A stretch of DNA of 64,000 bases from Ohtaekwangia koreensis (GCF_900167975.1 NZ_FUZU01000003.1:186001-250000); one strand, 5' to 3'; positions 17,516 through 26,975 are shown, counted from the first letter of the stretch. Translations and numbers: made by a program. Notes: generated by a model not told the origin, from the letters alone.

Positions 17516-18481
17516 ATGAAGACATTAACATTATTTTTAATGTGTTGCGTTTTATCTGTCTCCACGGTATGGTCGCAAACTCCGGAATATTCTTTCAAAG
17601 AGAATTATGATCTCGCAGGCCAGGCTCAACTGAAAATATCATCAGCGGATGGCAACATTGATGTGGTTGCCGGGAACGGTAAAACTGCAGAGGTGCTATA
17701 TATAGTGCGCAAGCATAACAAGTTGCTTAAGATTGATCGCAAAGAACTTGAAAAAGAATTAACGGTTACGGTAGTGCATACCGGCAACAGCCTGGAAATC
17801 GCTATAAAATACCCTAAAGAATTTAGCTTTAATTCGAAAGACCGCATGCGGGTTGACTTTGTGATCTCGGTGCCAAAAGAAACTTCGTGTGACCTTCATA
17901 CTTCGGATGGAAATATATCGCTTGCGGGCCTGACTTCGAACCAGCAGTGTAAAACCAGTGACGGGAACCTGAACATCACTGCCGTGATGGGCAATGTAGT
18001 TGGAAAAACTTCGGATGGAAATATCGAGGCACGTGAAATTACAGGCACAGTAGATGTGCGCACCAGTGACGGAAATATAGTATTGGAAAATATTCAGGGT
18101 GATGCACAGTCTGTAACCAGTGATGGAAATATAGCGCTGACAAAAGTGAATGGTGATATTTCGGTGAGTACTTCGGATGGCGACATTTCTTTCCGCGAGC
18201 TTAGTGGTTCGCTGAAGGCTTCATCTTCGGATGGAAATATTCGTGGAAGTATAGTGGGCTTAAAGAAGTCGCTGATCGTGCGCACCAGTGATGGGAATAT
18301 AGATGTTACCATTCCAAATAAACTTGGTCTTGACCTGGATATTAAAGGTGAATCTTTAAATGTTCCGCTTGCTAATTTCTCGGGTACATCGGATGAGAAG
18401 TTTATTCATGGCAAAATGAACGGTGGCGGAATTGTGGTTAATCTTTCTTCGGAGGGTAATGTTTCGTTGGCTTATCAGTAG
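17516..18481 (+). CDS. DUF4097-type beta-solenoid protein with 18-residue repeats
   Basis: 321 residues with a signal peptide (to about TVWSQ21). Nine SDGN-like turns occur at Asp45, 131, 149, 167, 185, 203, 221, 239 and 259. From 131 to 239 the spacing is exactly 18 residues, so each turn of a right-handed solenoid ends in T/S-S-D-G-N-I. This is the DUF4097/DUF2807 fold of putative adhesins and envelope proteins. Function is not known. It precedes a class III cyclase gene but a terminator separates them. Confidence 0.85.
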   Translation: MKTLTLFLMCCVLSVSTVWSQTPEYSFKENYDLAGQAQLKISSADGNIDVVAGNGKTAEVLYIVRKHNKLLKIDRKELEKELTVTVVHTGNSLEIAIKYPKEFSFNSKDRMRVDFVISVPKETSCDLHTSDGNISLAGLTSNQQCKTSDGNLNITAVMGNVVGKTSDGNIEAREITGTVDVRTSDGNIVLENIQGDAQSVTSDGNIALTKVNGDISVSTSDGDISFRELSGSLKASSSDGNIRGSIVGLKKSLIVRTSDGNIDVTIPNKLGLDLDIKGESLNVPLANFSGTSDEKFIHGKMNGGGIVVNLSSEGNVSLAYQ

Positions 18482-18605
18482 AGAACTCTTGCCCGCAGTT
18501 CACAGATTTACGCAGATAATGCATTGGAGTGTGCTTTTATGCGGGAGTGAATGGATATATAGTGTTGCAAAATTCTGGAATAAAATAATCGGAGATATAA
18601 TTTTC

Positions 18606-18637
18606 AAAGAGTACCTTTTAGGGGTGCTCTTTTTTTG
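18606..18637 (+). terminator. Terminator between the DUF4097 and cyclase genes
   Basis: AAAGAGTACC (18606-18615) pairs with GGTGCTCTTT with one G-T pair and is followed by T7. Confidence 0.75.
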
Positions 18638-18697
18638 TTGCTCAATAGCGCATCTTCTGCTGGTCTTATCTCGTTGTCATTGTTATTTTTACAGCTT

Positions 18698-20623
18698 ATG
18701 CGACAACTTGCGGCTATACTTTTTGCAGACATGACGGGTTATACGGCTTTGATGCAAGAGAACGAGCAACTGGCACGTGCCAAACGAAAACGCCTCAAAG
18801 ATGTTCTGGATGTAGTAATCGAGAAACATCATGGCAAAACGATTCAATATTACGGTGACGGCTCCCTGAGTATTTTTAACAGTGCGATCGACAGTGTGAT
18901 GTGCGCCATTGAAATTCAGCATGAACTTCAACGCGAGATCACTGTTGACTTGCGCATTGGTATTCATATTGGAGACGTCATTATTGAAGACGAAGCAATC
19001 TACGGTGATGGTGTCAACCTGGCCTCCAGGATTGAGTCGCTCGCTGTATCCGGGAGTGTGTTGATCTCTGAAAAAGTTTTTGACGAGATCAGAAATCAAA
19101 GTCACATACAGTCGCGGGAGCTTGGCTACTTCGAGATGAAAAATGTAAAGACACCTGTTCGTGTGTTTGCCATAACCAATAGCGGTATCGTTGTACCGGA
19201 CCGTGCCGAGCTGCAGGGCAAAACAAAACAGCCGGTAAACAGACTGGCGGTGTTGCCCTTTGTGAACATGAGTGCTGATACTGAGAATGAATATTTCAGC
19301 GATGGCATTACCGAAGAGTTGCTGAACGCCCTTACCAAAATTGACGGATTACAAGTTACCTCGCGCACTTCTGCCTTTGCCTTTAAAGGTAAAAATATTG
19401 ATATACGGGATATAGCCATCCAGCTGAACGTTGACAAAGTACTGGAAGGCAGCGTACGCAGAGCGGGTAATCGCGTGCGTATCACTGCTCAGCTTATCAA
19501 TGCTGCCGATGGTTATCACCTCTGGAGTGAAAATTATGATCGTCAGCTTACTGATATATTTGAAGTGCAGGATGAGATCAGCAACATCATTGCCAATAAG
19601 CTACGCGAAAACCTGACGGCCTCGCAAACATCGCATCACGTAAAGTCGCCTCCCGCACAGAATGTAGATGCTTATACCTTTTATCTCAAAGGACTACATT
19701 ATTGGAACCGCGTAACGCCTGCCGATATGCGTAAGGCGATTGAATGCTTCGAGCAGGCTATAGCACTCGAACCGGATTATGCACTTGCCTATGCTATGAC
19801 TGCTTCTGCGTATAGCCACCTCGGTGCAGCCGGACAGATGTTGCCGGATACTGCGTTTGAAATTGTTCACCGCTATGCTGACAAAGCGTTAGCGCTGGAT
19901 CCTTCCATAGCAGAGGGACATATAGCGAAAGGCGGGGCGTATTTATTTTATAACTGGAAATGGAAGGAGGCATATGAAGCGCTGCAGAAAGCAGTTGCAC
20001 TAAATCCCGGTGCTACCACGGCTTATAATTTACTGTCGCTATACTATGTAACCGTGGGGCAAAAGGACCAGGCGCTTGCCGTAATGGAGAAGGCTGTAAA
20101 ACTGGATCCATTGTCACCGATGATTAATCAAGCCCTGGGTAATATATATGTATACCTGGAACGCTATGATGATGCGATCCGTCAGGCGGATAAATTACTG
20201 GAGATCGATCCGCAGATGCGGGCAAGTCTCGAGCTGAAGGCCTGGAGCCTGGGTATGAAAAATGAATGGGAACGTGCGCTCACACTTTTTGAAGAGATCC
20301 ACCGGTTAACGAACCATCCTCTGAAAGGACTTATGGGCGTTGGATATGCTAACGCTATGCTCGGGCGATCTGCTATAGCATTAGAATGCATTCGTAAGAT
20401 CGAACAGCGACAGGCAGAAAACCCTGAACTGGTATTGGATGCTGATCTGGTGGGAATCTGGTATGCGCTGGGTGATTACGACAAAGTCTTTTATCACATC
20501 ATGCGTTGTGTTGAAAAACGTGTGGCTCCTGTCAGTTTATTCCTGGAGTATCCTGTCTTTGCAGGGTTGCGTAAAGATCCGAGGTTCCGTGACCTCAAAG
20601 AGAAGATGGATATAAAGATGTGA
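18698..20623 (+). CDS. Class III adenylate/guanylate cyclase-TolB-like-TPR fusion
   Basis: 641 residues from ATG 18698 (MRQLAAILFADMTGY). Residues about 4-165 form a class III cyclase homology domain: metal Asp11 (FADMTGY), a second in YYGDG (Asp54), Lys47, and the transition-state pair Asn107 and Arg111 (GDGVNLASRIE). Residues about 180-310 look like the TolB amino-terminal-like module (RLAVLPFVNMSADTENEYFSDGITEELL). The rest is TPR-like helices (AIECFEQAIALEPDYALAYA and several others). All catalytic residues seem present, so cAMP or cGMP synthesis is likely. This fusion recurs in Bacteroidota and Proteobacteria; signal and partner are unknown. Confidence 0.87.
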   Translation: MRQLAAILFADMTGYTALMQENEQLARAKRKRLKDVLDVVIEKHHGKTIQYYGDGSLSIFNSAIDSVMCAIEIQHELQREITVDLRIGIHIGDVIIEDEAIYGDGVNLASRIESLAVSGSVLISEKVFDEIRNQSHIQSRELGYFEMKNVKTPVRVFAITNSGIVVPDRAELQGKTKQPVNRLAVLPFVNMSADTENEYFSDGITEELLNALTKIDGLQVTSRTSAFAFKGKNIDIRDIAIQLNVDKVLEGSVRRAGNRVRITAQLINAADGYHLWSENYDRQLTDIFEVQDEISNIIANKLRENLTASQTSHHVKSPPAQNVDAYTFYLKGLHYWNRVTPADMRKAIECFEQAIALEPDYALAYAMTASAYSHLGAAGQMLPDTAFEIVHRYADKALALDPSIAEGHIAKGGAYLFYNWKWKEAYEALQKAVALNPGATTAYNLLSLYYVTVGQKDQALAVMEKAVKLDPLSPMINQALGNIYVYLERYDDAIRQADKLLEIDPQMRASLELKAWSLGMKNEWERALTLFEEIHRLTNHPLKGLMGVGYANAMLGRSAIALECIRKIEQRQAENPELVLDADLVGIWYALGDYDKVFYHIMRCVEKRVAPVSLFLEYPVFAGLRKDPRFRDLKEKMDIKM

Positions 20624-20629
20624 TTTACG

Positions 20630-20676
20630 ATATATATCAGGACGTTTTTTTCAGACCATCCTGATATATATAAAAA
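20630..20676. terminator. Bidirectional terminator between cyclase and aldo/keto reductase
   Basis: ATATATATCAGGA (20630-20642) and TCCTGATATATAT (20659-20671) pair over 13 bases around a T-rich loop. The stop codons of the two convergent genes lie on either side. Confidence 0.75.
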
Positions 20677-20677
20677 G

Positions 20678-21676
20678 CTATCGCATGCCAACCCAATGCG
20701 GGTATATCTTTTTCTGTTCGCTGGCCGCTTCCAGCTTCATTACCTGTTCGGCTGTCAAATTCCATCCTACGGCCTCGAGATTTTGGAGGAGCTGCTGCTC
20801 GTTGCGTGCACCGATCACCACATTGGAAACCGTTGGCCTTTGCAGCAACCAGTTTATAGCAACCTGTGGAATGGTCTTGCCGGTCTCAGAAGCCACTTCT
20901 TCCAGAGCATTGATCACGGTATATAAATAGTCATCGGATACTTCCGGGCCGCCCGCTGCACCTCCTGATTTAATGCGACCTTCCTGCAACGGTTGCCCTG
21001 GACGAATCTTTCCCGTTAATCTCCCCCAGCCTAGCGCGCTCCACACCATCAGGCCTATATTCTGATCTTTTGCCAGCGGCATAAGCTCCCATTCGTACTC
21101 GCGACCAATGAGCGAATAGTATCCCTGATATATAGCATAGCGGGCCAGGCCATACTTCTCGGAAGTAGCCAGCGATTTCATTACCTGCCAGGCTGCAAAG
21201 TTTGAGCAACCTATATATCTGATTTTTCCACTGGCAATCAGATTGTCAAGGGCAGCAAGGGTTTCTTCTACCGGTGTGAACGGGTCAAAGGCATGCATAA
21301 AGTATACATCTATATAATCGGTGCCGAGTCTTTTAAGACTCTCCTCACACGCCTTGATCAAGTGGTAGCGCGATGAACCTTTAGCATTGGTATCCTCGCT
21401 CATCGCAAAACTTGCCTTGGTTGAAATCAACGCCTTATCGCGTCTGCCTTTAAGAGCTGCTCCTAGAATTTCTTCGGAAGCCCCCAATGAATATACATTG
21501 GCAGTGTCAAAGAAGTTTACACCACGTTCAAGACAAATGTCTATGAGACGCGATGCTTCATCAACGTTGGTCTCACCCCACTTCTTGAAAAAATCATTCG
21601 TCCCGCCAAATGTACCCGTGCCTAAACTCAATACAGGGATTCTTAATCCTGAGTTTCCTAATTGTCTGTATTCCAT
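20678..21676 (-). CDS. Aldo/keto reductase
   Basis: 332 residues from ATG 21676 (MEYRQLGNSGLRIPVLSLG). The catalytic tetrad is complete: Asp57, Tyr62, Lys87, His128 (FFDTANVYSLGASE, STKASF, MHAFD). NADPH-binding GSSR and VIGARNEQQLLQNL are present. It reduces aldehydes or ketones; the natural substrate is not visible. The AraC gene on the same strand upstream (21863-22807) may control it. Confidence 0.92.
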   Translation of the reverse strand: MEYRQLGNSGLRIPVLSLGTGTFGGTNDFFKKWGETNVDEASRLIDICLERGVNFFDTANVYSLGASEEILGAALKGRRDKALISTKASFAMSEDTNAKGSSRYHLIKACEESLKRLGTDYIDVYFMHAFDPFTPVEETLAALDNLIASGKIRYIGCSNFAAWQVMKSLATSEKYGLARYAIYQGYYSLIGREYEWELMPLAKDQNIGLMVWSALGWGRLTGKIRPGQPLQEGRIKSGGAAGGPEVSDDYLYTVINALEEVASETGKTIPQVAINWLLQRPTVSNVVIGARNEQQLLQNLEAVGWNLTAEQVMKLEAASEQKKIYPHWVGMR

Positions 21677-21862
21677 ATTTACTTTTTTGTAGTTTGTTTT
21701 AGTATTGCCTGACTTCATCGCCAAGCTTCCTGCCTACAAAAGTGGAAGGGACAAAACTTATTTTTCAGGATATACTACGGATAGGCTGGTACTTTTTACA
21801 GGGAGAGATAAAAGTATTGTTGTGTTTCAAACCGATCACCAGTCAGAGTATAATAGCAGCTG

Positions 21863-22807
21863 TTACTGCTTACCATGCCTTGACCTGAACTCCACCGGAG
21901 TGAGCCCGGTTTGATTTTTATAGTAACGGGAAAAGTATGATGGGTCGTCATAACCGAGACGATACGCTATTTCACTTATACTCTCCGATGAATGCTTCAG
22001 GATCATGGTAGCTTGCTTGATCAGGTGATCTTTCACGAGCTGCCCTGCAGATTTACCGGTCAACGTTTTTATAGTATCATTTAAATGATTCTGCGAGATT
22101 CCCAACTCATCGGCATAGTCTGCGATCTTTTTGAGTTTGATGACCTTGCCTTCATTCAGCGTTTCAAAGTCACGTATATATAGCGTTGTAAACGCCTTCA
22201 GCAGTCGTATAGCGGCATGACTTGTATCCGTGACCGCAAATGTATCGGTGCCGTATTGAGCATATGCTTTATTGAGAATTACCTGCAGGTGACCCCGGAG
22301 TATATCATCGGAGTATTCGCTTCGCTGGTTGTGTTCTGCTTGCATAAGCTGAAACATCGTCTGGTAGTATTGCGCTTGCTCGTCTGTTAACTGGAACACG
22401 GCATTCCCATCGATTTGAAAGAATGGCAACTGGCTTAAAAAATGTTTACGCTCTCTTCCAAGATTAAAGTAGTCGTCAGAAAAAGAACAAAAATAACCGA
22501 GCTGTTCTTCTGCTTCCGCTTGCCATGCACTCACCATACTGGGCCCGAGAAAGCAAAGCATATTCTTCCTGATATAATGCTCCTGTAACCCGAATGTGTG
22601 AACACCCTCTCCTTCTGTAACCAGGAAAATCATATAGAAATCAAGACGATGTGCCTGGATTGACCCTTTACAATTACACCTGAAATGAATATCGAAATAT
22701 TGCGTTCCGGCAGCAAGATCCGTTGAAGAAAGTTTTGGTACTGTATCAAAATATACTTTACCAAATGAATTGCTTTTGTATAGTGGTATATTCTGGTCTT
22801 TGATCAT
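21863..22807 (-). CDS. AraC family transcriptional regulator
   Basis: 314 residues. A cupin-like N-terminal half (RLDFYMIFLVTEGEGVHTFG) joins a C-terminal double helix-turn-helix: LKKIADYADELGISQNHLNDTIKTLTGKSAGQLVKDHL, then SISEIAYRLGYDDPSYFSRYYKNQTGLTPVEFR. It lies 186 bases upstream of the aldo/keto reductase on the same strand. Control of that enzyme is plausible from adjacency alone. Confidence 0.9.
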   Translation of the reverse strand: MIKDQNIPLYKSNSFGKVYFDTVPKLSSTDLAAGTQYFDIHFRCNCKGSIQAHRLDFYMIFLVTEGEGVHTFGLQEHYIRKNMLCFLGPSMVSAWQAEAEEQLGYFCSFSDDYFNLGRERKHFLSQLPFFQIDGNAVFQLTDEQAQYYQTMFQLMQAEHNQRSEYSDDILRGHLQVILNKAYAQYGTDTFAVTDTSHAAIRLLKAFTTLYIRDFETLNEGKVIKLKKIADYADELGISQNHLNDTIKTLTGKSAGQLVKDHLIKQATMILKHSSESISEIAYRLGYDDPSYFSRYYKNQTGLTPVEFRSRHGKQ

Positions 22808-22893
22808 CGGGGTAAATTATAAATCTTTCCTACAGATTTTTAACTAACCCGTTTAAACGAAAGAAAATTCCCGCATACATTTTTAATGACAAT

Positions 22894-24189
22894 TCATTGT
22901 CGCGCAGCACTCACCTTCCATACAACATTGCTCACGTCATCGGTTACTAACAACGAGCCATCGTCGGTTACGATAACGCATACCGGACGGCCATGCACTT
23001 TTTCCTTATCCAGTTCTGCTATAAAGCCGGTGAGGAAATCTTCTTCTTTACCCGCAGGTTTACCTTGCGCGTTAAAAGGAATAAAAATTACTTTATACCC
23101 TGATAGTACAGACCGGTTCCATGAACCATGCTGTGCTATAAATGCACCGTGATGATATTTTTCCGGGAAAGACGTTTTATCATAAAATGCTAAACCCAGT
23201 GAAGCGGTGTGAGAGCCTACGTCAACATCGGGCTTGATATATTTCTCTGCGATTCCAGGTTTCGGATCTTTTACCCGATCATCAATACGCCCATGGTATA
23301 TCCAGGGCCATCCGTAAAATCCGTTCTCTTTTACGCTGGTGAGGTAATCGGGTACCAGGTTGTCACCTAATCCATCACGCTCGTTTACAACCGTCCACAG
23401 TACATTCGAGCCTGGAGCCCAATCCATACCAACCGGATTACGCAGTCCACTGGCATATACTCGAAAGCCCGAACCATCGGGACTCATCTCCAGGATGTCT
23501 GCACGCAAAAATTCTTCCTTGATTCCTTTATCGGCAATATTACTTCCCGAGCCAACGGCTATATATATCTTGGTGCCATCTTTACTGGCTATAATATTTC
23601 GTGTCCAATGCTGATTTACTTTTCCGGCAGGAAGATCAACGATCTTCTCTCCCTTTCCTTCAATCGACAATTGTCCTGCTTTATACGGATAACGCCACAC
23701 CGCATCAGTATTGGCCACGTAAAACCAATCTCCCAATACAAGCATGCCGAGTGGCTGATTTAATTTTTTCAGAAATATTTGTCTTACCTCCGGTATACCA
23801 TCACCGTTGGCATCACGCAGTATAGTGATACGGTCAGCGCTGTTTTTTAAATTATTGGATTTGGAAGCTCCGATAATCCAGCCACCAATTTTCTTCAACA
23901 ACGGGTAATTGGAATTACTTTCTGCTACCAGTATATCTCCGTTAGACGTTGTATATAGCCACCGCGGATTTTCAAATTTATCAGCAAAACGGGTAACTGT
24001 AAAACCGGATGGAGCTTTTGGAGTCTGCCCTTCCTTCCAACCGATCACATTACTAAAGTTCATAGAAGATTTAGTAGCATGCGGTGGAGGAAGGCTATCA
24101 GACTGACTATTATTCGTCTGCTGCTTTGTTTGTGAAAAGCTTTCGTGTACAAAGAAGGCCACGAATAATATACACAGGATCGATTTCAT
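22894..24189 (-). CDS. PQQ-dependent sugar (sorbosone/glucose) dehydrogenase-like protein
   Basis: 431 residues with signal peptide (MKSILCILFVAFFVHESFSQ) and a six-bladed propeller fold. Typical GSDH/sorbosone dehydrogenase signatures: FENPRWLYTTSNGDILVAES, NRFSADRITILRDANGDG-like region, QHWTRNIIASKDG, ASGLRNPVGMDWAPGS and QHGSWNRSVLSGYKVIF. It probably oxidises aldose sugars in the periplasm with bound PQQ or another cofactor. No PQQ synthesis genes are in the window. The adjacent upstream gene (24201-24368) is in the same direction, 11 bases away. Confidence 0.88.
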   Translation of the reverse strand: MKSILCILFVAFFVHESFSQTKQQTNNSQSDSLPPPHATKSSMNFSNVIGWKEGQTPKAPSGFTVTRFADKFENPRWLYTTSNGDILVAESNSNYPLLKKIGGWIIGASKSNNLKNSADRITILRDANGDGIPEVRQIFLKKLNQPLGMLVLGDWFYVANTDAVWRYPYKAGQLSIEGKGEKIVDLPAGKVNQHWTRNIIASKDGTKIYIAVGSGSNIADKGIKEEFLRADILEMSPDGSGFRVYASGLRNPVGMDWAPGSNVLWTVVNERDGLGDNLVPDYLTSVKENGFYGWPWIYHGRIDDRVKDPKPGIAEKYIKPDVDVGSHTASLGLAFYDKTSFPEKYHHGAFIAQHGSWNRSVLSGYKVIFIPFNAQGKPAGKEEDFLTGFIAELDKEKVHGRPVCVIVTDDGSLLVTDDVSNVVWKVSAARQ

Positions 24190-24200
24190 CTTTGTTATAC

Positions 24201-24368
24201 TTACTTTTTAAAGAGTGTAGCACCAAATGCTATAACAATTACAAAAGCTATAATGAAGATGAAAAATAACACCTTGGCAATGGATGCAGCACCTGCCGCG
24301 ATTCCACCAAATCCAAATATTGCTGCTATAATGGCAATAATAAAAAAGATAGCTGCCCAGCGTAACAT
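24201..24368 (-). CDS. DUF1328 small membrane protein (YtjA-like), 55 residues
   Basis: A 55-residue frame on the minus strand begins [19 protein letters not shown] and continues [17 protein letters not shown] to end LFKK before TAA (24201-24203). This is the DUF1328/YtjA pattern: two short hydrophobic helices joined by a Gly/Ala-rich loop. Codon use and the precise family match support it. Its stop is 11 bases before the dehydrogenase start, so they may be cotranscribed. DUF1328 proteins are linked to membrane or general stress, but function is unproven. Confidence 0.88.
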   Translation of the reverse strand: MLRWAAIFFIIAIIAAIFGFGGIAAGAASIAKVLFFIFIIAFVIVIAFGATLFKK

Positions 24369-24609
24369 AGTTTTAAATTTTAAGTGATTAAATAATTCTC
24401 GTTCAAACTATTTTCATAGTCTCCATGAACACTTTAAAATGTTATGCCACCCGTACAAAAACACGATTCAGCAAACAGGACGAACGGTTTGAGTAAATGA
24501 GCAAATTACTCTACAGCAAAAGCAGGAAGCGCTTACTATATACTTCGCGCTATAATTTTACCTTCAGGATCACTTCGATAGAATGAACAGGTATAATCAT
24601 AACGGATTG

Positions 24610-25377
24610 CTACTGCTTCTCAACCAGATATTTCCAATAGCGAGTAGGTACATGCCGGATATGAAGCTTGCGGTTATTACGTGATTTTATATTGACGTGA
24701 TGGAAATATTCTTTCCAAAGCGCTTGATACGCGACCTCCTCCTCATGGCACATCGAAGCCGGAAGAAATTCATGCTCCGCTTCTTGCATTAGCTCCATAA
24801 AGATCTCTTGTAGAGTAAAAGCGTCTTTATTATAGTGAATACCATAATCGCGTTTCTTGTCATAGATGATCCAATGCTGGTCGGCATAGCGTTCTTTAAA
24901 GTGACTTGCTATTAAAGGAATTACGTTGTAATCTGGCTCGATCGATGCATAGTATAGATCATCCGCTGTTCGCTGGAATCTGACAAACGCTTCCATGCGA
25001 TGCTTCTCATGATAAACCTTACGAGCCGTTTGCTGAACCGTTAATACGGCCTTGTGCCCATAATCTTTTTCCACGTTGTGATCACTATCAAAAATATGCC
25101 GGATATATACCATGAGTGTATCCTCTATGGTGGAAAGCTCCGAAAGGAAAGCGGTATATAATTCAGTCCGCTTGATCGCAGACACTTTTCGTTTTATCCC
25201 GTTCCAAACACGTTCTGCTTTTTGGTGATCCGAGATGATGTTCAGTGGCTCGCCTTGCAGTATAGGCTGATACAATTCTTTTCGCACAATCGTGATTACT
25301 TCGAGTTTGCGTTCATATACTTCAAAGACGGCAGTAAGCAGTCCTTCAAAGCTTCCGTCATATACCAGATGCATCAT
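24610..25377 (-). CDS. DUF4130/TIGR03915-type protein, radical SAM partner
   Basis: 255 residues, cytosolic. Motifs such as MMHLVYDGSFEGLLTAVFEVY at the start and the C-terminal HIRHVPTRYWKYLVEKQ match the DUF4130 group (TIGR03915). In many genomes this group is fused to or next to a uracil-DNA glycosylase or follows a radical SAM gene, and a DNA repair or base-modification role has been proposed. Its ATG overlaps the stop of the upstream radical SAM gene (25374-25377), implying translational coupling. Confidence 0.83.
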   Translation of the reverse strand: MMHLVYDGSFEGLLTAVFEVYERKLEVITIVRKELYQPILQGEPLNIISDHQKAERVWNGIKRKVSAIKRTELYTAFLSELSTIEDTLMVYIRHIFDSDHNVEKDYGHKAVLTVQQTARKVYHEKHRMEAFVRFQRTADDLYYASIEPDYNVIPLIASHFKERYADQHWIIYDKKRDYGIHYNKDAFTLQEIFMELMQEAEHEFLPASMCHEEEVAYQALWKEYFHHVNIKSRNNRKLHIRHVPTRYWKYLVEKQ

Positions 25378-26627
25378 GCAAACATGGAAAGCTGTGGTGA
25401 CAACGTACTGGCATACTTACTCTGATGCAATATCTGCTGACGTAAAACGGTCTCATTTACATCGCGCGGTATATATTCTGTACTTTTACAAACCACAAAA
25501 TGCTTTGCACGATTAAAGGCAATTCCCATAAGACGAAGTTCGTTCCATCCTAATTTTCTAAAACGCCTCGCCTGTACAATTTTTTGCGCAGAGCCAACAC
25601 CAATACCCGGAATGCGGAGAATCATTTCATATTCAGCTTTATTTATATCTACCGGAAACTGGTGCAGATTACGGAGTGCCCAACTTAATTTAGGATCAAT
25701 GTCAAGATCGAGTTGAGGATGTGATGGATCAACTAATTCGTTTACAGCAAAGCTATAGAAGCGCAAGAGCCAATCGGCCTGGTATAAACGATTCTCGCGA
25801 ATGATGGGCACAGGCGTGCCGAGTTGTGGCAATCTATTGTCGTTGCTGATTGGAACATAACCGGAATAATATACTCTGCGAAGTTTATATTTTTTATAGA
25901 GCGCACTCGCTATCGACATTACCTGCAGATCATTTTCGGGGCTTGCACCAATAACCATCTGTGTGCTTTGTCCTGCCGGAGCAAATGCCGGTGTACTTCG
26001 AATGATCTTCTTCTCTTCGGCAAATGCGGTGATGCGTTCACTCAAAAACGACATCGGCTTAATGATATCGTGTTTATTTTTTTCGGGCGCTAATGCCTTC
26101 AAACTATTTTCAGAAGGGAGCTCAATGTTTACACTCAGGCGATCTGCATACAACGCCGCTTGCTGTACCAGTTCTTCACTGCAGCCCGGAATTGTTTTCA
26201 GATGTATATATCCGTTGAACGCATGAACTGTGCGGAGCTCCTTCGCGACACGCACGAGTCGCTCCATGGTATAGTCCGGATTTTTAAATATACCGGAGCT
26301 AAGAAAAAGTCCTTCAATATAATTTCTCCTATAAAAATTAATGGTCAGTTCAACAACCTCCTTCACAGTAAAGCCAACGCGCTGCACGTCATTACTCTTT
26401 CGAGAGACGCAATACGCACAATCATATATACAGTAATTAGTAAGCAGAATTTTCAGAAGCGATACACATCGTCCGTCTTCGGTATAGCTATGACAGATGC
26501 CTGTCTGTGTTGTACTTCCCAGTCCTTTAGTTTTATTACTACGCGTGCTTCCGCTGGAGGCGCACGATACATCGTACTTTGCAGCATCCGAGAGGATCTG
26601 CAACTTCTCTTGTATTCTTTCCCACAT
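25374..26627 (-). CDS. Putative DNA-modification/repair radical SAM protein (TIGR03916 type)
   Basis: 417 residues. The 4Fe-4S/SAM motif is C66-x3-C70-x2-C73 (LTNYCIYDCAYCVSRKS). A C-terminal helix-hairpin-helix (MILRIPGIGVGSAQKIVQARRF, about 335-355) suggests DNA binding. Known as rSAM_link_UDG, it is conserved beside DUF4130 or UDG genes, but its chemistry is unknown. Two more Cys (Cys45 and Cys54) in CHSYTEDGRC may help the fold or bind metal. Paired and overlapping with the next gene. Confidence 0.87.
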   Translation of the reverse strand: MWERIQEKLQILSDAAKYDVSCASSGSTRSNKTKGLGSTTQTGICHSYTEDGRCVSLLKILLTNYCIYDCAYCVSRKSNDVQRVGFTVKEVVELTINFYRRNYIEGLFLSSGIFKNPDYTMERLVRVAKELRTVHAFNGYIHLKTIPGCSEELVQQAALYADRLSVNIELPSENSLKALAPEKNKHDIIKPMSFLSERITAFAEEKKIIRSTPAFAPAGQSTQMVIGASPENDLQVMSIASALYKKYKLRRVYYSGYVPISNDNRLPQLGTPVPIIRENRLYQADWLLRFYSFAVNELVDPSHPQLDLDIDPKLSWALRNLHQFPVDINKAEYEMILRIPGIGVGSAQKIVQARRFRKLGWNELRLMGIAFNRAKHFVVCKSTEYIPRDVNETVLRQQILHQSKYASTLSPQLSMFA

Positions 26628-26739
26628 GAATCAATCGGTCTTTTAACAAAACTAATATTTTTAGTTAATTGATTTTTAACAACTAATTATTTTAGATAAA
26701 AAAATTCAAGAAATTTTATAACTAATTTTGAAGAAAGAT

Positions 26740-26769
26740 TTGCGGAAATGCATTCTTGCTTTATTTTTG
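26740..26769 (+). promoter_or_regulatory. Promoter of tRNA-Thr, Bacteroidota type
   Basis: TTTG with TTG at 26740-26742, then a 19-base spacer, then TATTTTTG (26762-26769). This is an exact TTG-N19-TAnnTTTG element; transcription would begin about 30 bases before the tRNA. Confidence 0.85.
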
Positions 26770-26806
26770 CACCCTCATTTAGCGCAGATGGCGCTGAAAT
26801 CTGAAA

Positions 26807-26881
<75 letters not shown>

Positions 26882-26882
<1 letters not shown>

Positions 26883-26910
26883 AAAAAGCGGTTTTTCAAC
26901 CGCTTTTTTA
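26882..26910 (+). terminator. Terminator after tRNA-Thr
   Basis: AAAAAAGCGGTT and AACCGCTTTTTT pair perfectly around TTTC, beginning at the last base of the encoded CCA. Confidence 0.85.
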
Positions 26911-26939
26911 TTTTAAATCCATTCGTAAAGTGAAGGACC

Positions 26940-26975
26940 AAAAAAAGCCATTGTTCAATCACAAGGGCTTTCTTT
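26940..26975 (-). terminator. Terminator after the 76-residue gene
   Basis: AAAGCCATTGT and ACAAGGGCTTT pair with one mismatch. An A-run of seven precedes them, which is a T-run for minus-strand transcription out of the 27013 gene. Confidence 0.65.
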
